DNA of 64,000 bases from positions 3,420,001 through 3,484,000 of the forward strand of contig NC_063992.1 in assembly GCF_932276165.1 (NCBI RefSeq), in the 5' to 3' direction. A program made the position numbers and the translations under genes. Below the pieces are notes generated by a model. It did not search any database. It saw only the letters and a list, made by a program, of their open reading frames with translations, and was not told the DNA's origin. This DNA comes from Plutella xylostella (taxonomy: Eukaryota > Arthropoda > Insecta > Lepidoptera > Plutellidae). Positions 51,391 to 62,574 of this stretch are shown in pieces (position 1 is the stretch's first letter; each line of letters starts with the position of its first letter).

Positions 51391-52721
51391 GTCAGTAACA
51401 GACGTAAATCTGACTGGCCCTACTCTATAGCATATTTCTATTGTCACCGATTCAATATGTTAACTACCTATGTTCTCCCGTTCATTGGTAACCTGACACC
51501 TGTATGTCATTGAGTTTAGATGCCAAGACAGATTACTTATTCCAAAAATGGAGTTGGTGAGTTCAACGTGGCTCCAAGCTGTCTCAAATTCTAACTCCCA
51601 CGTGCCAAACATTTATGATTCTTGTTATTGAACATACAACATACATTATGTAAGTTTGTGCGTTGGTATAACTAACGCTCATCAGACCAGTGTTACTCCC
51701 GTAAATAATGAAACAATAGGAAAATCGTAGGAGCTATGTAGTGACAGAGATATGATCACAGTGGCAGCGAGATTATAATGAGTAATATACTCCTTTTTCA
51801 TTATTTAAGGTTAATTTGTAGAGTCAAAGTTTTCTAAATACTGAAGTAGGCAACTTCAATCAGACTCTGAAAAAGACTTAGGTATTTGACTATTTAAGTA
51901 TAAATTGATCTTATTAAATTCTGTAAACTTTATTCTTATTAATGTCTGGTAGATATTAATGCATGTGACAAACAATGCAATGTTAGCTGAAAAAATGTAA
52001 TCAAATCTTGGTAGCAAAAAAATATCGTCTTCATACATCACGTTTAATGCACGATGCGCAAAAATTCATTTTGTCGTAATTTTGTTTAATCTCGACCTAC
52101 TTTTTAAACATTTTGTCTGGCGCCGCGGCGCCAATATTCCTGAGAACTGACTTATTCAATCATAACATTTATTAGGTTTATCACGTGCAGATTCAACATT
52201 CTTTTACAAAACCAACACTTTACAATGAATTAATGTGAAGTCGGCTATAGTGGGTTTTGTATTTACATTTTTCTATGGTGTATGAAAAACGTGCCTTTTT
52301 AAAAATATACATGTAAACCGATAAAATTTCAATGTCTGTAAATATATCCATTACCTTCGATAAGTACCTAATAACCTTCAGAATTTATTTCGCATTAGTA
52401 ACAAACTACACACTCATACAAAAAAACTGCCACATTTCTACTAACATGTCTACTCCACTATACCTACTACACTCTCCAAGTCTCCAAGTTAACCTCGTGT
52501 GGGCAGACTACAACTGTAGTGGCCCCAAGCAGTCTCAACCCTGGTGGGCCTACCTTCCGGCCCGAGGTCTGACCTGACTCACCAATCAACATCAACAGCA
52601 CATCCAATTCTGACAGTTACGCTGGTTTATGTTATCTACTACTGTGAGTTATTATTGTAGTCGTTTAGAGGCAGACGACACACGCAGAAGACAAGCGTAT
52701 GTACGCGCGTTTGGGTTAACA

Positions 52722-52958
52722 CACTCACGGGCAATGAAAAAGTTCCACTCACAAAATGCGGACACCAAACGACCTCAATTTTTTCAAACATTTAATTTAA
52801 AAGTTGAACAAAATATTACCTATTTAATTTGGAAATATCCTGATGCTCTGTTAAATGTAAGTACTTCAATGTTTCAGAAGTCGTCATTAATCTACCCTTT
52901 TCCATTTAGAAGTAATTTGGTGTTTTTCGCAGTGGAACCTTTTCATTGCCCGTGAGTG
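52722..52958. mobile_element. MITE with CACTCACGGGCAATG ends, copy 2
   Basis: 237 bp. The inverted ends match copy 1. The segment next to the left end (AAAATGCGGACACCAAACGA) matches the right side of copy 1, so the two lie in opposite orientations. The right flank is TA; the left is CA, probably a mutated TA. Confidence 0.8.
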
Positions 52959-53391
52959 TAGTATAAACGCACGTATGAAGCGCGTATACGCAAGTTTAAA
53001 AGCGATACATACGCACGTATCTACCTACGCCTTATGAAAGCAGCAGAGTATTGCTGTACGTTCCTGCGCGACGTGTCCTTACTCCTTAGGTTACAAGGAT
53101 GGATGCAAAAATTGTTCAGAATTACACCTTTAGCCTCTTTCGGGTTACTATAACACTTTTACAACATTTATACAGGATATGATTTCGTAAGAATGAACTT
53201 CCCTAAGTTCCATAATCATCATAATCCTTCTTCTTCTAAGTACTTATTTACAAAATAATCCTAATGACCGTTTTATACTTCGTGTCGGGTAAAAAGAAAG
53301 GTGACCAATTGACCATCACCGGTCCACAATAGGGCTTCACCTAACGAGCCGTCGCACGCACGGCGGACCTCAATTAGCTAAACCAACACCA

Positions 53392-53524
53392 GGGGTCACT
53401 CTACCTTACGAAAAACGAAATTTCGCTACTGCAGCGTGAACCAGGACTCTACCCCGCAGTCTTATATTAACAAACTGCATAGCAGCAGTCGTTCGTTCGT
53501 TTTTTGTCAAGCTAGAGCCACCCA
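53392..53524 (-). mobile_element. MITE, GGGTCACTCTA family, copy 7
   Basis: Starts GGGGTCACTCTACCTTACG and ends GTCGTTCGTTCGTTTTTTGTC..TAGAGCCACCC. The central part is diverged (AGGACTCTACCCCG replaces the usual block). Confidence 0.6.
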
Positions 53525-54162
53525 AGTGTACAAGTTATGAAGTGAACTCAGATCGTCAAGAGATTATCCTCCACTCAGCCTGATTCTTTCCTCCCCGTAC
53601 ATTCCGAGATACTGATCTTGATTCACTTAATTTTTTGCCAGTTAGCAGCATGCGAGTATTTTCTTCCATCATACTTTCAGGTTGGTTTTTCCAGTGGTGC
53701 CTGAGGTACCTACATTACAAACTTTGTATGAATTAACTATTTATCAACATACTTTATTTATATTGTTTGCAGTCAATGTAAGTCAGAATTATGGCCCTGA
53801 AAATAATACCTACCCTATTAGTCCAGAGGTTTAATAAAAAATTTAGACATTAAAGCTGTTCTCTATAGGTAGGTACTCCTTACGTTTCTCATGGCATGGC
53901 ATGACGCTTGCATTAAGACAATAAATTTAATAATACTGGTAATAGTATGACTGAGCGGGACACCAAATGAAAGAATCAGTTTCCAGTTGCATTTCCGGAA
54001 GCTTGCTGCACTGAGTACTATGAAATGATAACTGTGTCGTGTCGAGTGGTGGCCCTGGACCGATTCCAGCAAAACGCATTATATATGCATCATATTATGA
54101 AGATCGGAGATCCAGCTACAGGCTGATCTCTGGATGGTAAGTTTGCTTGATGAAATAAGAAG

Positions 54163-54215
54163 TTTAAGAGCGATGCTACGCTAGCCACGACTCTATCTCG
54201 ATACATTCAACATTT
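54163..54215 (-). mobile_element. MITE, GGGTCACTCTA family, fragment
   Basis: Only the CCACGACTCTATCTCGATAC block and its near surroundings survive. No ends visible. Confidence 0.45.
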
Positions 54216-55105
54216 GCATTTGAATTATAGTTTAAAGTGTACCTAGTAGGACATCCGAGACTCCGAGTCCGCGGTGTTCTATGTACTACCCACATAGTTA
54301 TGAAAATAATAGTTATTTGGGCAGTTAGTTTCGTTTTATATTCGATTTGCTCTTTAGATCATTCTTTCTTTTATTTCAGGTAATCAATTGCATTTCACCA
54401 ATGATCTTTCTGCCGGAAGATATTGATAACAAAAGTACCGTCAATTTCTAGAGAAGCTCAGACTCCGTGCCTCGAACAATATTGAAGTATCATCGTCCTC
54501 ACATCTCACGTACCAATTACACCAATTAACACTTCTAAGAAAAATATTTAGTCTGCGTACTTTAGGACACTGATACACCCAACGTTCTCGCAACTATAGC
54601 TCTTACCATCTAGGCCATAACATCGAAGAAAGTGTACGTTTGTCTGACTGTACCGTCACTTGACTCGCTTGCACCGTACGAGCAATTAGGTGAGTCGTTT
54701 AGAACAATTAACGGTTTCATCTCTTACAGCTACCTGCTAAATCGTAATTGTTGGTAACAGTTGGATAATGTGCCGTTTATGTGACTCAATCGTTGGATAT
54801 GCGAGGGATTGCGGATTGCTGCACTCTTCACGGAAGATGTAATCGAAGAAATGTGTCACGGCTATATACACTACATAATATGTATGTATCTACAGTCTCC
54901 TGCTGGGCATAGTAGGGCTAGAAGACCGGAGCTTCTACGTTTACTTGGCTAGTTACCTCCTATGAGAATGAGAATCTAGAATATTAGAACGAATTAGTTC
55001 GTCGACCACCCTAAGCGTTAAATTCTCTATGAACATTTTCATGTAAACTGTAACTGAAAATGTATTATAAAAATATAAGCCTATAGGTAGGTACCTACAT
55101 CCTAA

Positions 55106-55283
55106 TCCTAACTAATATTATAAATGCGAAAGTAACTGTGTCTGTCTGTCTGTCTGTCTAGATTAGAATGCAATTTGGTATACAGATGGTCTAGACACTG
55201 GGAAAGAACATAGGCTACTTTTTATTCCGGAATTCCCACGGGAAAACTTTTTAAGGCGAAGCGACGCTCGCAGGAACAGCTAG
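55106..55283 (+). mobile_element. Helitron-like element with (TGTC)n tract
   Basis: A|TCCTAACTAATATTATAAATG at the start and AACAGCTAG|T at the end. The same family as 35457, but its microsatellite is (TGTC)n at about 55139-55159 and the middle is shorter. Confidence 0.72.
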
Positions 55284-56099
55284 TATTACATATAAGAATA
55301 TCCTAATATTAGGTTGGTAGGCAAGTATAAGAAAGAAAAGCTACGGAAATACTTTTACAGATAAGAGATAGAAAAAAGAAAATTAAATAAGTTTAGCACG
55401 TTATAGGTAGATAAGAATAACTTTATCGATAATGACTGTATTGTGTATGTTCTTGATATCAGCTCTACCTTGAAGAACCGTGTTGAAAAGTGTCACGTGA
55501 TGTCATTATGATGTCTCTGACGCACGTAACGAAGTGAAATTGTCTTGAGACGCGTATTTGGGACCGATCGCCCTCAACGTAGGTATCTCACCTTCATAGC
55601 TTATTTTTACTGGTTATTTGCGTCCATGGCCTGTATTAACTGTTGCCTACTGTAGATGTGCGATTTATATTCTAGCGATATTCCAATGGGTCTGAAAAAC
55701 ATAACATTGGTACGTATGAGTTCAACTGTAAAATTTAGTAGGTACTTACTTAAGTGGGAAAAAATGATCTTTACCGTAACTTATTAGGTACTTATACCAC
55801 TATTACAGATGTTGGTGTGACTATTTTTGTAATGTATTCTGGTATTCTTACTGCCGGTTTTATGACTAAGAACGTCCAGTAGAATTTTAGTAGGTATGTA
55901 ATTATGCATTATCATTGGACAGAACTTAAGGTATACCTACCTATTTTAATCAATTGAGAAAGTGGGTATAAAGTCGGTATGTCACGCTTGGTTCAAACTA
56001 TTCAGTAAGGAGATACAGAGAATAGACTGAACGTAAATTTCCTTCTCAGAAAAGCTCTATTTGAGAGGTAGAGAGAGTAAAATTTGTATGGCTTTAGTG

Positions 56100-56160
56100 T
56101 TGGGTTCATCATCATCATCATCAGCCTGTGTATCGTTCGACCATGTGGACTGAATTAAAT
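56100..56160 (-). mobile_element. RTE-type LINE tail with (TGA)n
   Basis: The plus strand has (TCA)5 followed by GCCTGTGTATCGTTCGACC; read on the minus strand this is the ACACAGGC(TGA)n ending common to lepidopteran RTE LINEs. Confidence 0.45.
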
Positions 56161-57849
56161 GCTCCAATTTGGTTTAATAGAGAATTTCCTAATCAAGGTT
56201 CCGACAAGATATCCAACAGTCAGCTCAAAGTTTGTTATCAACTCACAATAATCGACAATAATTTATGAATAAGATAAATGAAGCTCTAATACGGACCCTT
56301 TGATTATAAGTACTGACCATTGAAATTCTGTAAGTTATTTAATACAAAAGCTGTTGTGCTTTTCCTCGAAAGCCTAACCACGCTACTGCGTCACATATAA
56401 ACGTTTAATGACGTAACGGGGAAACTGAATTCCATATCAACGGCCTTAATAATTTCAAATTGTGAAACCAGGTATGAGACTTTATCATTTATTTAAATGT
56501 AGTCATGTCCAACGGTGGCTAGAGACCGGTCTGCACACATGGGCGTCACGCACACATAGACAAGTGTACGTACAATGCTAATAGTTGTCCTAATCAACCT
56601 GCTTTGACATAGGCTCGGAAGACGCTCAGTTTTATACTTGTTGGTCGTTGAGAATTTAAGTTATCTGAGGAAGTTGTGGTAATCACAATTAACATAAAGA
56701 GGGGTTACCTTAAAAATTTAGACACGTGCTGAACGCTGATCAAACGCTGTCAAATTGATTTACCTAATGCCTATTCAAAATCGGTTCTAAACAGTCTAAA
56801 CACCCGTTAAATTAATAGATTTGTTGGTAATACAGAGACATTCGATAGGCTAGATAGTGTACCTATTACCTATTATTGTTTAGTTCAGTTGATAATGCAA
56901 CCTTACTTGCGAAAGTAGGTGACCTAGGTAACTAACATTCGGAAGGCATACATAAATAACTCAGTCGACAACTTGATCAATGTTTGCATTGGACGTTTTA
57001 TTTGTTTTTTAAACGGTAGCGAAGTAGGTACAGATTGCAAAACCTCAGTCGCATAGGCATTAATAATATGATTAACATGATAACATCAGCCTAAGGCTAT
57101 GTAGGTATTTCCTATCATTGAATAGGAAACTGTTTACCTATTCAACCCCGTAGCCCGTAACAGATTTGAAATAACTCAGTCTATGTACCTTATTTTACAA
57201 TGTAGAGATATGTAGGTATGCGATTGGTGGTCCAACTTAGGGGGCGGTCCACTGTGGCCCATCAGACCGTGAAACTATGAAGGTCTTGCCACCTTCATGC
57301 TCCAGTGATCACCAATAGAGTAGTAGTGAGACCCAACAATGCAAGTGAAATAAATAAGGTGTAGGGAATGTTTTCATGCCGGGTGTAAATCATCATCAGA
57401 TAGGATCTCTAGTATTGGTTTCAGCCTGATGTATTTTTGCTTCAGATGCGCTTTGATATTTGTCGTAGCTATCTACTGTAGGTACGTGGTACTGTGCTCA
57501 TGATTAGGTATTCTAGGGATACTTTATACCTATGTTTACAGGCACATATTACAGCAAATATGGGTAAAAGTGTATGATTCTAAATTTTCTGAAACAAATT
57601 GATTGGTTCCCTAAAAGGCCATGTGGCGCCATCTATCGCACGAATTGTAAACCGAATAGCTTTGTAGAGTTTTCTCCGAGGGGACGGAGCTTATGAAATT
57701 GAGATGTGAAAGCCAAACAGGTACCTAATTGGGATTATTCTGAATTATTTTCCGCATATGTTATACAACACGGAATGTATAATGTGGAAGCGGCAGGGTT
57801 AGTTAGTGGCAGGTGGGTCGCTAGGCGCGGCGGGTTAGTCGCGAGTATG

Positions 57850-58262
57850 TAAAGTAGGATAAAGACATACGTCGCTCATGGCACGTCGATGGTGGGCTGG
57901 GTGCGGGCGCCAGCGGCCAGCCAGGGGCGGCCAGGGCGGCCGGCGGCCAAGCTGCTCGAAAGTCCGACTCGATCTCGAGCTCGCATATGTAAATATCGGC
58001 ACATTTACAAGCGAAAGGGTTCACCAGAGCGGCGCACTAACACGGTCGGAGCGCGAACCAGTCGGGTGAGATTCCTGCGTGAGGGAAGCATGCGGCGGCC
58101 GAGCGATGCGGCGCGGCGGGCGAGCGGCGGGCGACTGGCGCGCGCGGGCGGCGCGGCCGCGTGCATTTATCACTTCATTAGCGGTGCGCGCGCGCAACTC
58201 GCGAGGTTGCTGCGAGGGCAGCAGGCGCGGCGGAGTCTGCGCGGCGGCTAGAGGTACCTCCA
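57850..58262. promoter_or_regulatory. GC-rich island between dpp and mRpL46
   Basis: CpG-dense block (GGCGGCCAGGGCGGCCGGCG, GCGCGCGCGCAACTCGCG) in AT-rich surroundings. Overlapping open frames on both strands are low-complexity Arg/Ala/Gly and look accidental. It could be a distal dpp promoter or another start site; on the plus strand a CGGGTGAG donor-like site lies near 58064-58071. Confidence 0.35.
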
Positions 58263-59177
58263 CTGGTCGTACTTGTACTCCTCAGCTTCCGTCATTCGTG
58301 GTTGTACCTCCGGCAACATGTGCTCGCGATTTTCCGCTGACGACGATAAACGGTTTTTTGTGTTCAAATTAAAATTTATTGATATCTAAGAAATTAAAAT
58401 TTGGTCAAAGCATTTTTTGCTGTTATTTAGGTACGCACGGAAAAACACCTTACTGATAAACGACTGGGTATTGTGAAAGTTGAGCATTACTGAAGTAGCA
58501 GCCAAAAGTGTAATGATAAAATAAGACGACATCCTGAATAGTTCTCTCTGGATTGTTTTCATACGACATAGTTTAAGGTACGACCACCAAACGTTAAGCG
58601 GTTAATATTGGTACGTCCGTACTCTGGTGCCGAAGATTTCGGGTTCGATGGGAACAAATAATTGTCGATCATGTTTTACAAAATTGTATGCTCTTATTGG
58701 GTGCCCGTATTAAAATTACATATTGTGGCTACCTACCTAAGTATACAGGGTGTAAATGACATGCTCCCGAAAACTGAAAACACGTGATCTACTGCTCAAA
58801 CTGAACAACTTTCCCCAAGAAACATGACCTAGAAAAAAAGAGATTTCCCATACATAGTTTGATTCCTACTGTGGGATTTTGTATGGGAGATCGAAAAATG
58901 TGTATACTTACTTAATCTTACCTTATCAGCAATCAGCGCTTTTGGCTTGTTTTGGCCAATTATCCAAACGATATTCTGCTTCGATAGTCTACGCGGTAAC
59001 TAAATTAAGGTAGTATATGTGACTACAGTTCAGTTTGAGGAGTTGCATCTATCTGAACTAATATCAATCCACTGCAGGTGTACCAAAATCTCCAAAATTT
59101 TGTTTGGATGGCCGATTGTACCTTTTATCCAGGATTCCTATGGAAGATCTAGTAAAAAACCTAAATATCGTAACACT
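58263..59177. other. Non-coding between the GC island and mRpL46
   Basis: No gene. TACAGGGTGTAAATGACATG at 58745 resembles the edge of a dispersed repeat, but no second end was found. Confidence 0.45.
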
Positions 59178-59211
59178 ACTTTATTATCTAACTTTTACAA
59201 TTAACAACAAA
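59178..59211 (-). terminator. mRpL46: mRpL46 poly(A) signal
   Basis: On the minus strand AATAAA lies at 59180-59185, only about 27-32 bases past the TAA stop. This implies a very short 3'-UTR ending near 59160. Confidence 0.6.
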
Positions 59212-61940
59212 TTAACAAACACTACAATAATGCGCCTCATCTATCAGAAACTCTGCCACAGACTTGTGGTACCGCTCGGGCAGGGTCTCTGACAGCTCCT
59301 GTCTGCTCAGCCAGGTCACTGCGGTCTTGTCCTTTGTTGCTGCACCGCCCTTATAGCTAGCGTAGTAGAAGAATACCTGGAACCAAACATGTCTATGTTA
59401 TTTATGTTTATCCTGTCATGTGAAATGGTGGTAGAGTAATATTATGACTATTGTAGACAAATAATTGTAAAATTTTACGTGGTATATCATTTTAATTTCA
59501 TGTATATGACCGATTCACTCATTGTTTAGTGGGAGGGGTATGTGGTCGTACATTGCTGGGCTTGTTGTATTATATTTGGATAACTTATGAATCTACCATA
59601 CATACCCCGCAATGTACTTAAAACACTAGCACTAAACAGTATGTGGTTATCGGGCTTTAGTCTAATTGGCATTTATAGGTTTACCGTGAGAAAGCGGGGT
59701 TTACATAGTCACAGCCTCATGATAAGTACCAACTATCAGAACTTAATTGAGTGTATCATGCCATCCCACCGTTTGCGAGAAATTACATTACACTTTGATT
59801 CATCCTGTCGTTGGTTTAATTAATGTTTATCAACGAATGACCACAATTTTAATTAGTATACCGCCATAATCATAGCATAGCAGAGAAATTCAATAATCTT
59901 AATAAAGGTGATTAACAGATATCATGTGGAAATTTTAAATATCCTAACGGATATGGTATAAAACTTCGCCAATTACGATCTATTAAACACCAAGAAAGAA
60001 AAATGTAATGCCAAAATTATAGGTTTATTTTCGATCATGAAGATTTTAGCGATTCGATTCCGAGGAAAAGCAATAAAATTATGTGTCAATAATTCCGTAC
60101 CAGAAAATTTAATTTTCCACAAAAATGATCATTTCCTTAAGAATTTTTTGTGTTACTTCATTGTAAGTTCTACAAAAAAGAGGGTAGTTTAGTGTTACTA
60201 CTCACTTTAGCGCCGACCTTCCCGTCGACCTCCTTGGGGTACTTGTACTTGTAGAAGCCGCACGGCGCGTTCCCGTAGAACTGCACCTGCAGGCCGCCGC
60301 ACTGCTCCGACAGCACGCGTTCTGCCGTCTGCAAGGGTAATAGAATATGAGGAGTGGGAGAAGGAGGAGGCATTTTGGTAAGTACATTTATTTTTTACTC
60401 GTATTTCCTGCAGGCTTCGCTTTTTAACCTTAAAAGGTGAGTAGAATGTGAGTGTACCTTGAACCTTCATCCAAAAATATTTTTTATTAAAAAAAGCCCA
60501 ATTTGTAATTTGTTTTTTTCTTTCACTGGAAAATAGCTAAATAATAATAAACCAATTTGAATATAATTTGGTAGTAGCAAGCTGGCATCATGAAATAACA
60601 CATAGGATACTTTTTATTCCACAATTTCTATGAGAAAAGTTATCATGGCAAAATAAAGCTTGTTGGCAACAGCTAGTGATTAAATAAACATACTTGTCTC
60701 AATGTCTCTCCCTCCTTCCATGCCCCCTGGGGAAGTATGCTCTTCACATCGGAGCCGAGCTTTGTTTGTTTCACCAGCACCAGGTGTTTCTGCAGGTATC
60801 TCTCCGTTGATGTCTTGTCACCTTTCTTGTCTGCTTCTATAAAATAGTATTGTTTTCTATATCAAAAATATGTTTCTGAATAACATTAATTTTTAAAGAC
60901 GTGGTATGTAGTATATTGGTTGGTAAATTATGTTAATGTTGAGTGGAAAGAAGCATCTTGTTAGTAGATAAAGTTTAGGAAATACACAAGAGAAGACTTC
61001 CCATGTTTTATACATTTGCACACTAAGGCCCTGTTTCACAATGGTTAGTGGCTACCTGTGAGATAAAATACACGCTATCACTCTCTGTTATTATTTTTTT
61101 GACAGTGACAGCATGTGCGTTACAGGTAGCCACTAACCAGACATTGTGAAACAGGCCCTAAGGGTAATAAGTTTGGTCCCACTTAACAGCTTCCTGTTGG
61201 GGTGCACAATAGGAGCTGCTTTCAGAAATGTGTCAAGAGTACTTTATATACATCTGAGGCACCCTATGCCATCGCACCCTACGCCATGGCAAATGCTAGT
61301 CCATCTCAAGTATTTCCCCCAGACATGATAAGAAAGACTTACCTGTTTCAATAGGTGCAAACTTGAACTGGGCCAGTTCTTCATTTGCAGCATCTTCAAA
61401 ATCCTGTGCCGTGATCTTACTGACTGTGTCCACATCACTGGACTCACTCTTCATCAACTCTGCTTGTTTTCTGAAAGAGATGATAAGTATTTTTACAGTT
61501 ATTATTCAGTACCAACAGCTCTTAGAGAATTTGGAGGTGGTTGTGATAAAGTAAAGTAAAAGTTTCATATTTTACTTATTTTTCAAATACCTTGAATGAA
61601 TTTACTATAACTTTCAGAATGTGCTTACTTATCATTTTCACGCCTTATTTCGTGATCAGACTTCAAACTTCTTTCAATTTCAATGGTGTCAAGTAGCTTT
61701 TTGTACTTCTTTTGCATATCATTAAGCGGAGGAGTAACAACTGGCAGTCTTTCAATACATAATCCCGCTAACACATCCCATGTACCCGTAGATGAAGAGG
61801 AATTCACTCCTGGAAATTAAATGTATAAATAATAAGCCAAATTAGAATTTTTATTTAACGCATAACCTCAAAACATACAAACCTCTTAACAAAATCCGTT
61901 GACAAAACTTTGCTTCTGCGTTGATCAAGGTACGAAACAT
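59212..61940 (-). CDS. mRpL46: Mitochondrial large-subunit ribosomal protein mL46, six exons, 265 aa
   Basis: Structural protein of the mitochondrial 39S subunit, with a Nudix-like fold lacking a working Nudix catalytic box. Exons on the minus strand: 61940-61883, 61809-61629, 61470-61343, 60836-60694, 60328-60206 and 59376-59212 (stop TAA at 59214-59212). All introns are GT..AG and the phases sum to 798 nt with no internal stop. Recognised by VLAGLCIERLPVV and IEIERSLKSDHEIR (exon 2), HLVLVKQTKLGSDVK and LPQGAWKEGETLR (exon 4, the degenerate Nudix-like segment continued by TAERVL in exon 5), and GNAPCGFYKYKYP (exon 5), which match the animal MRPL46 pattern as I know it; the human protein is about 279 aa. 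Exon 1 (MFRTLINAEAKFCQR) is basic and suits a mitochondrial targeting peptide. Intron 3 carries a Harbinger-like MITE and intron 4 a Helitron remnant; neither damages the reading frame. Confident in identity and exon borders. Confidence 0.95.
60560..60676. mobile_element. Degenerate Helitron-like remnant in mRpL46 intron 4
   Basis: It shares the ACATAGGATACTTTTTATTCC block and the terminal CAACAGCTAG|T with the copies near 35.5 and 55.2 kb, but is more diverged. The 3' end is clear (60673-60676); the 5' end is not. Confidence 0.5.
61027..61158. mobile_element. PIF/Harbinger-like MITE in mRpL46 intron 3
   Basis: Inverted ends of about 38 bp (GGCCCTGTTTCACAATG at the left, its near-complement at the right, with GTTAGTGGCTACCTG inside) are flanked by TAA on both sides (61024-61026 and 61159-61161). 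A 3-bp TAA duplication is typical of the PIF/Harbinger group. No transposase. The element sits between the exons ending at 61343 and beginning at 60836. Confidence 0.8.
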
Positions 61941-62110
61941 TTTATAGTTATTTTAGATACTTAATTTACGCTTTTCCTATAATATTTATATACGAAATAC
62001 TTTATTTTTATTGTTTTGATTTCGGGATTTCTGATTGACAAAATGTCAAATGTCAAATTGACATTGATGGATACTTGGGTGACATTGACAGTTTAACCTG
62101 TGAGAGTGAA
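61941..62110 (-). promoter_or_regulatory. mRpL46 5' flank / compact promoter
   Basis: The 170 bases upstream of the ATG are unique and TATA-less. They contain a cluster of TGTCAAATGTCAAATTGACA-type repeats (about 62038-62062) and further GTGACATTGACAG at about 62079-62091. Transposons begin immediately upstream at 62200, so the basal promoter is probably confined here. Inference from position. Confidence 0.45.
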
Positions 62111-62199
62111 TCTTATTTGATCTGTGAACATCAATTATTACACCTCAGAATATTAATAGATTTGCCTTGCACGTGCGCGTACAAAAAAAAATCTTCTCG

Positions 62200-62335
62200 T
62201 AAAGCTGCGTACAGACCGGCCAAACGAATGCCAACGAATGGGTTTCGTTGACCTTCGCTGCTGCAATCTGCCCTGTATTATGTATGATAAATATCCATCG
62301 TTGGGGTTCGTTGGGCCCGTCTGTACGCAGCTTTA
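62200..62335. mobile_element. Palindromic MITE with AAGCTGCGTACAGAC ends
   Basis: Near-symmetrical element. Left end AAAGCTGCGTACAGACCGG, right end CCCGTCTGTACGCAGCTTT, each bordered by TA. The inner arms also pair (CCAACGAATG against its complement). No coding capacity. It lies just upstream of the mRpL46 promoter. Confidence 0.75.
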
Positions 62336-62388
62336 GAGAAAAACGAGAAGGTGAAATCTAATCTGGGAATCAGTCTAATCCAAGGGTA

Positions 62389-62531
62389 TAGTGCCACAAA
62401 CTTATCTGTTCCGGTGAGAGCGAACTAAATTGGTCCATACCTCATTACTTACTAAATGAATTTCATATTGACATAGATTATATGGACCAATTTAGTTCGC
62501 TCTCACCGGAACAGATAAGTTTGTGGCACTA
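62389..62531. mobile_element. MITE 'A', TAGTGCCACAAACT ends, TA target site
   Basis: A 143-bp near-complete palindrome. The left arm starts TAGTGCCACAAACTTATCTG and the right arm is its inverse over about 50 bp, with a loop of about 40 bp. It is flanked by TA (62387-62388 and 62532-62533), as for Tc1/mariner-type insertions. The same ends occur in the element at 62846. Confidence 0.85.
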
Positions 62532-62574
62532 TACGGCACACTGACGTAGCTAGCGAGTAAATAGCTAAGCCGTA

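Larger units (their letters stand above)
53525..57849. other. Non-coding apart from small transposon pieces
   Basis: No gene. Contains the MITE fragment at 54163, the Helitron-like element at 55106 and an RTE tail at 56100. Otherwise AT-rich unique-looking sequence. Confidence 0.5.

Noticed and set aside
58597..58660. B-box-like GGGTTCGATGGG, possible tRNA or tRNA-derived SINE
   Set aside because: No matching stems or convincing A box; too little evidence to call.
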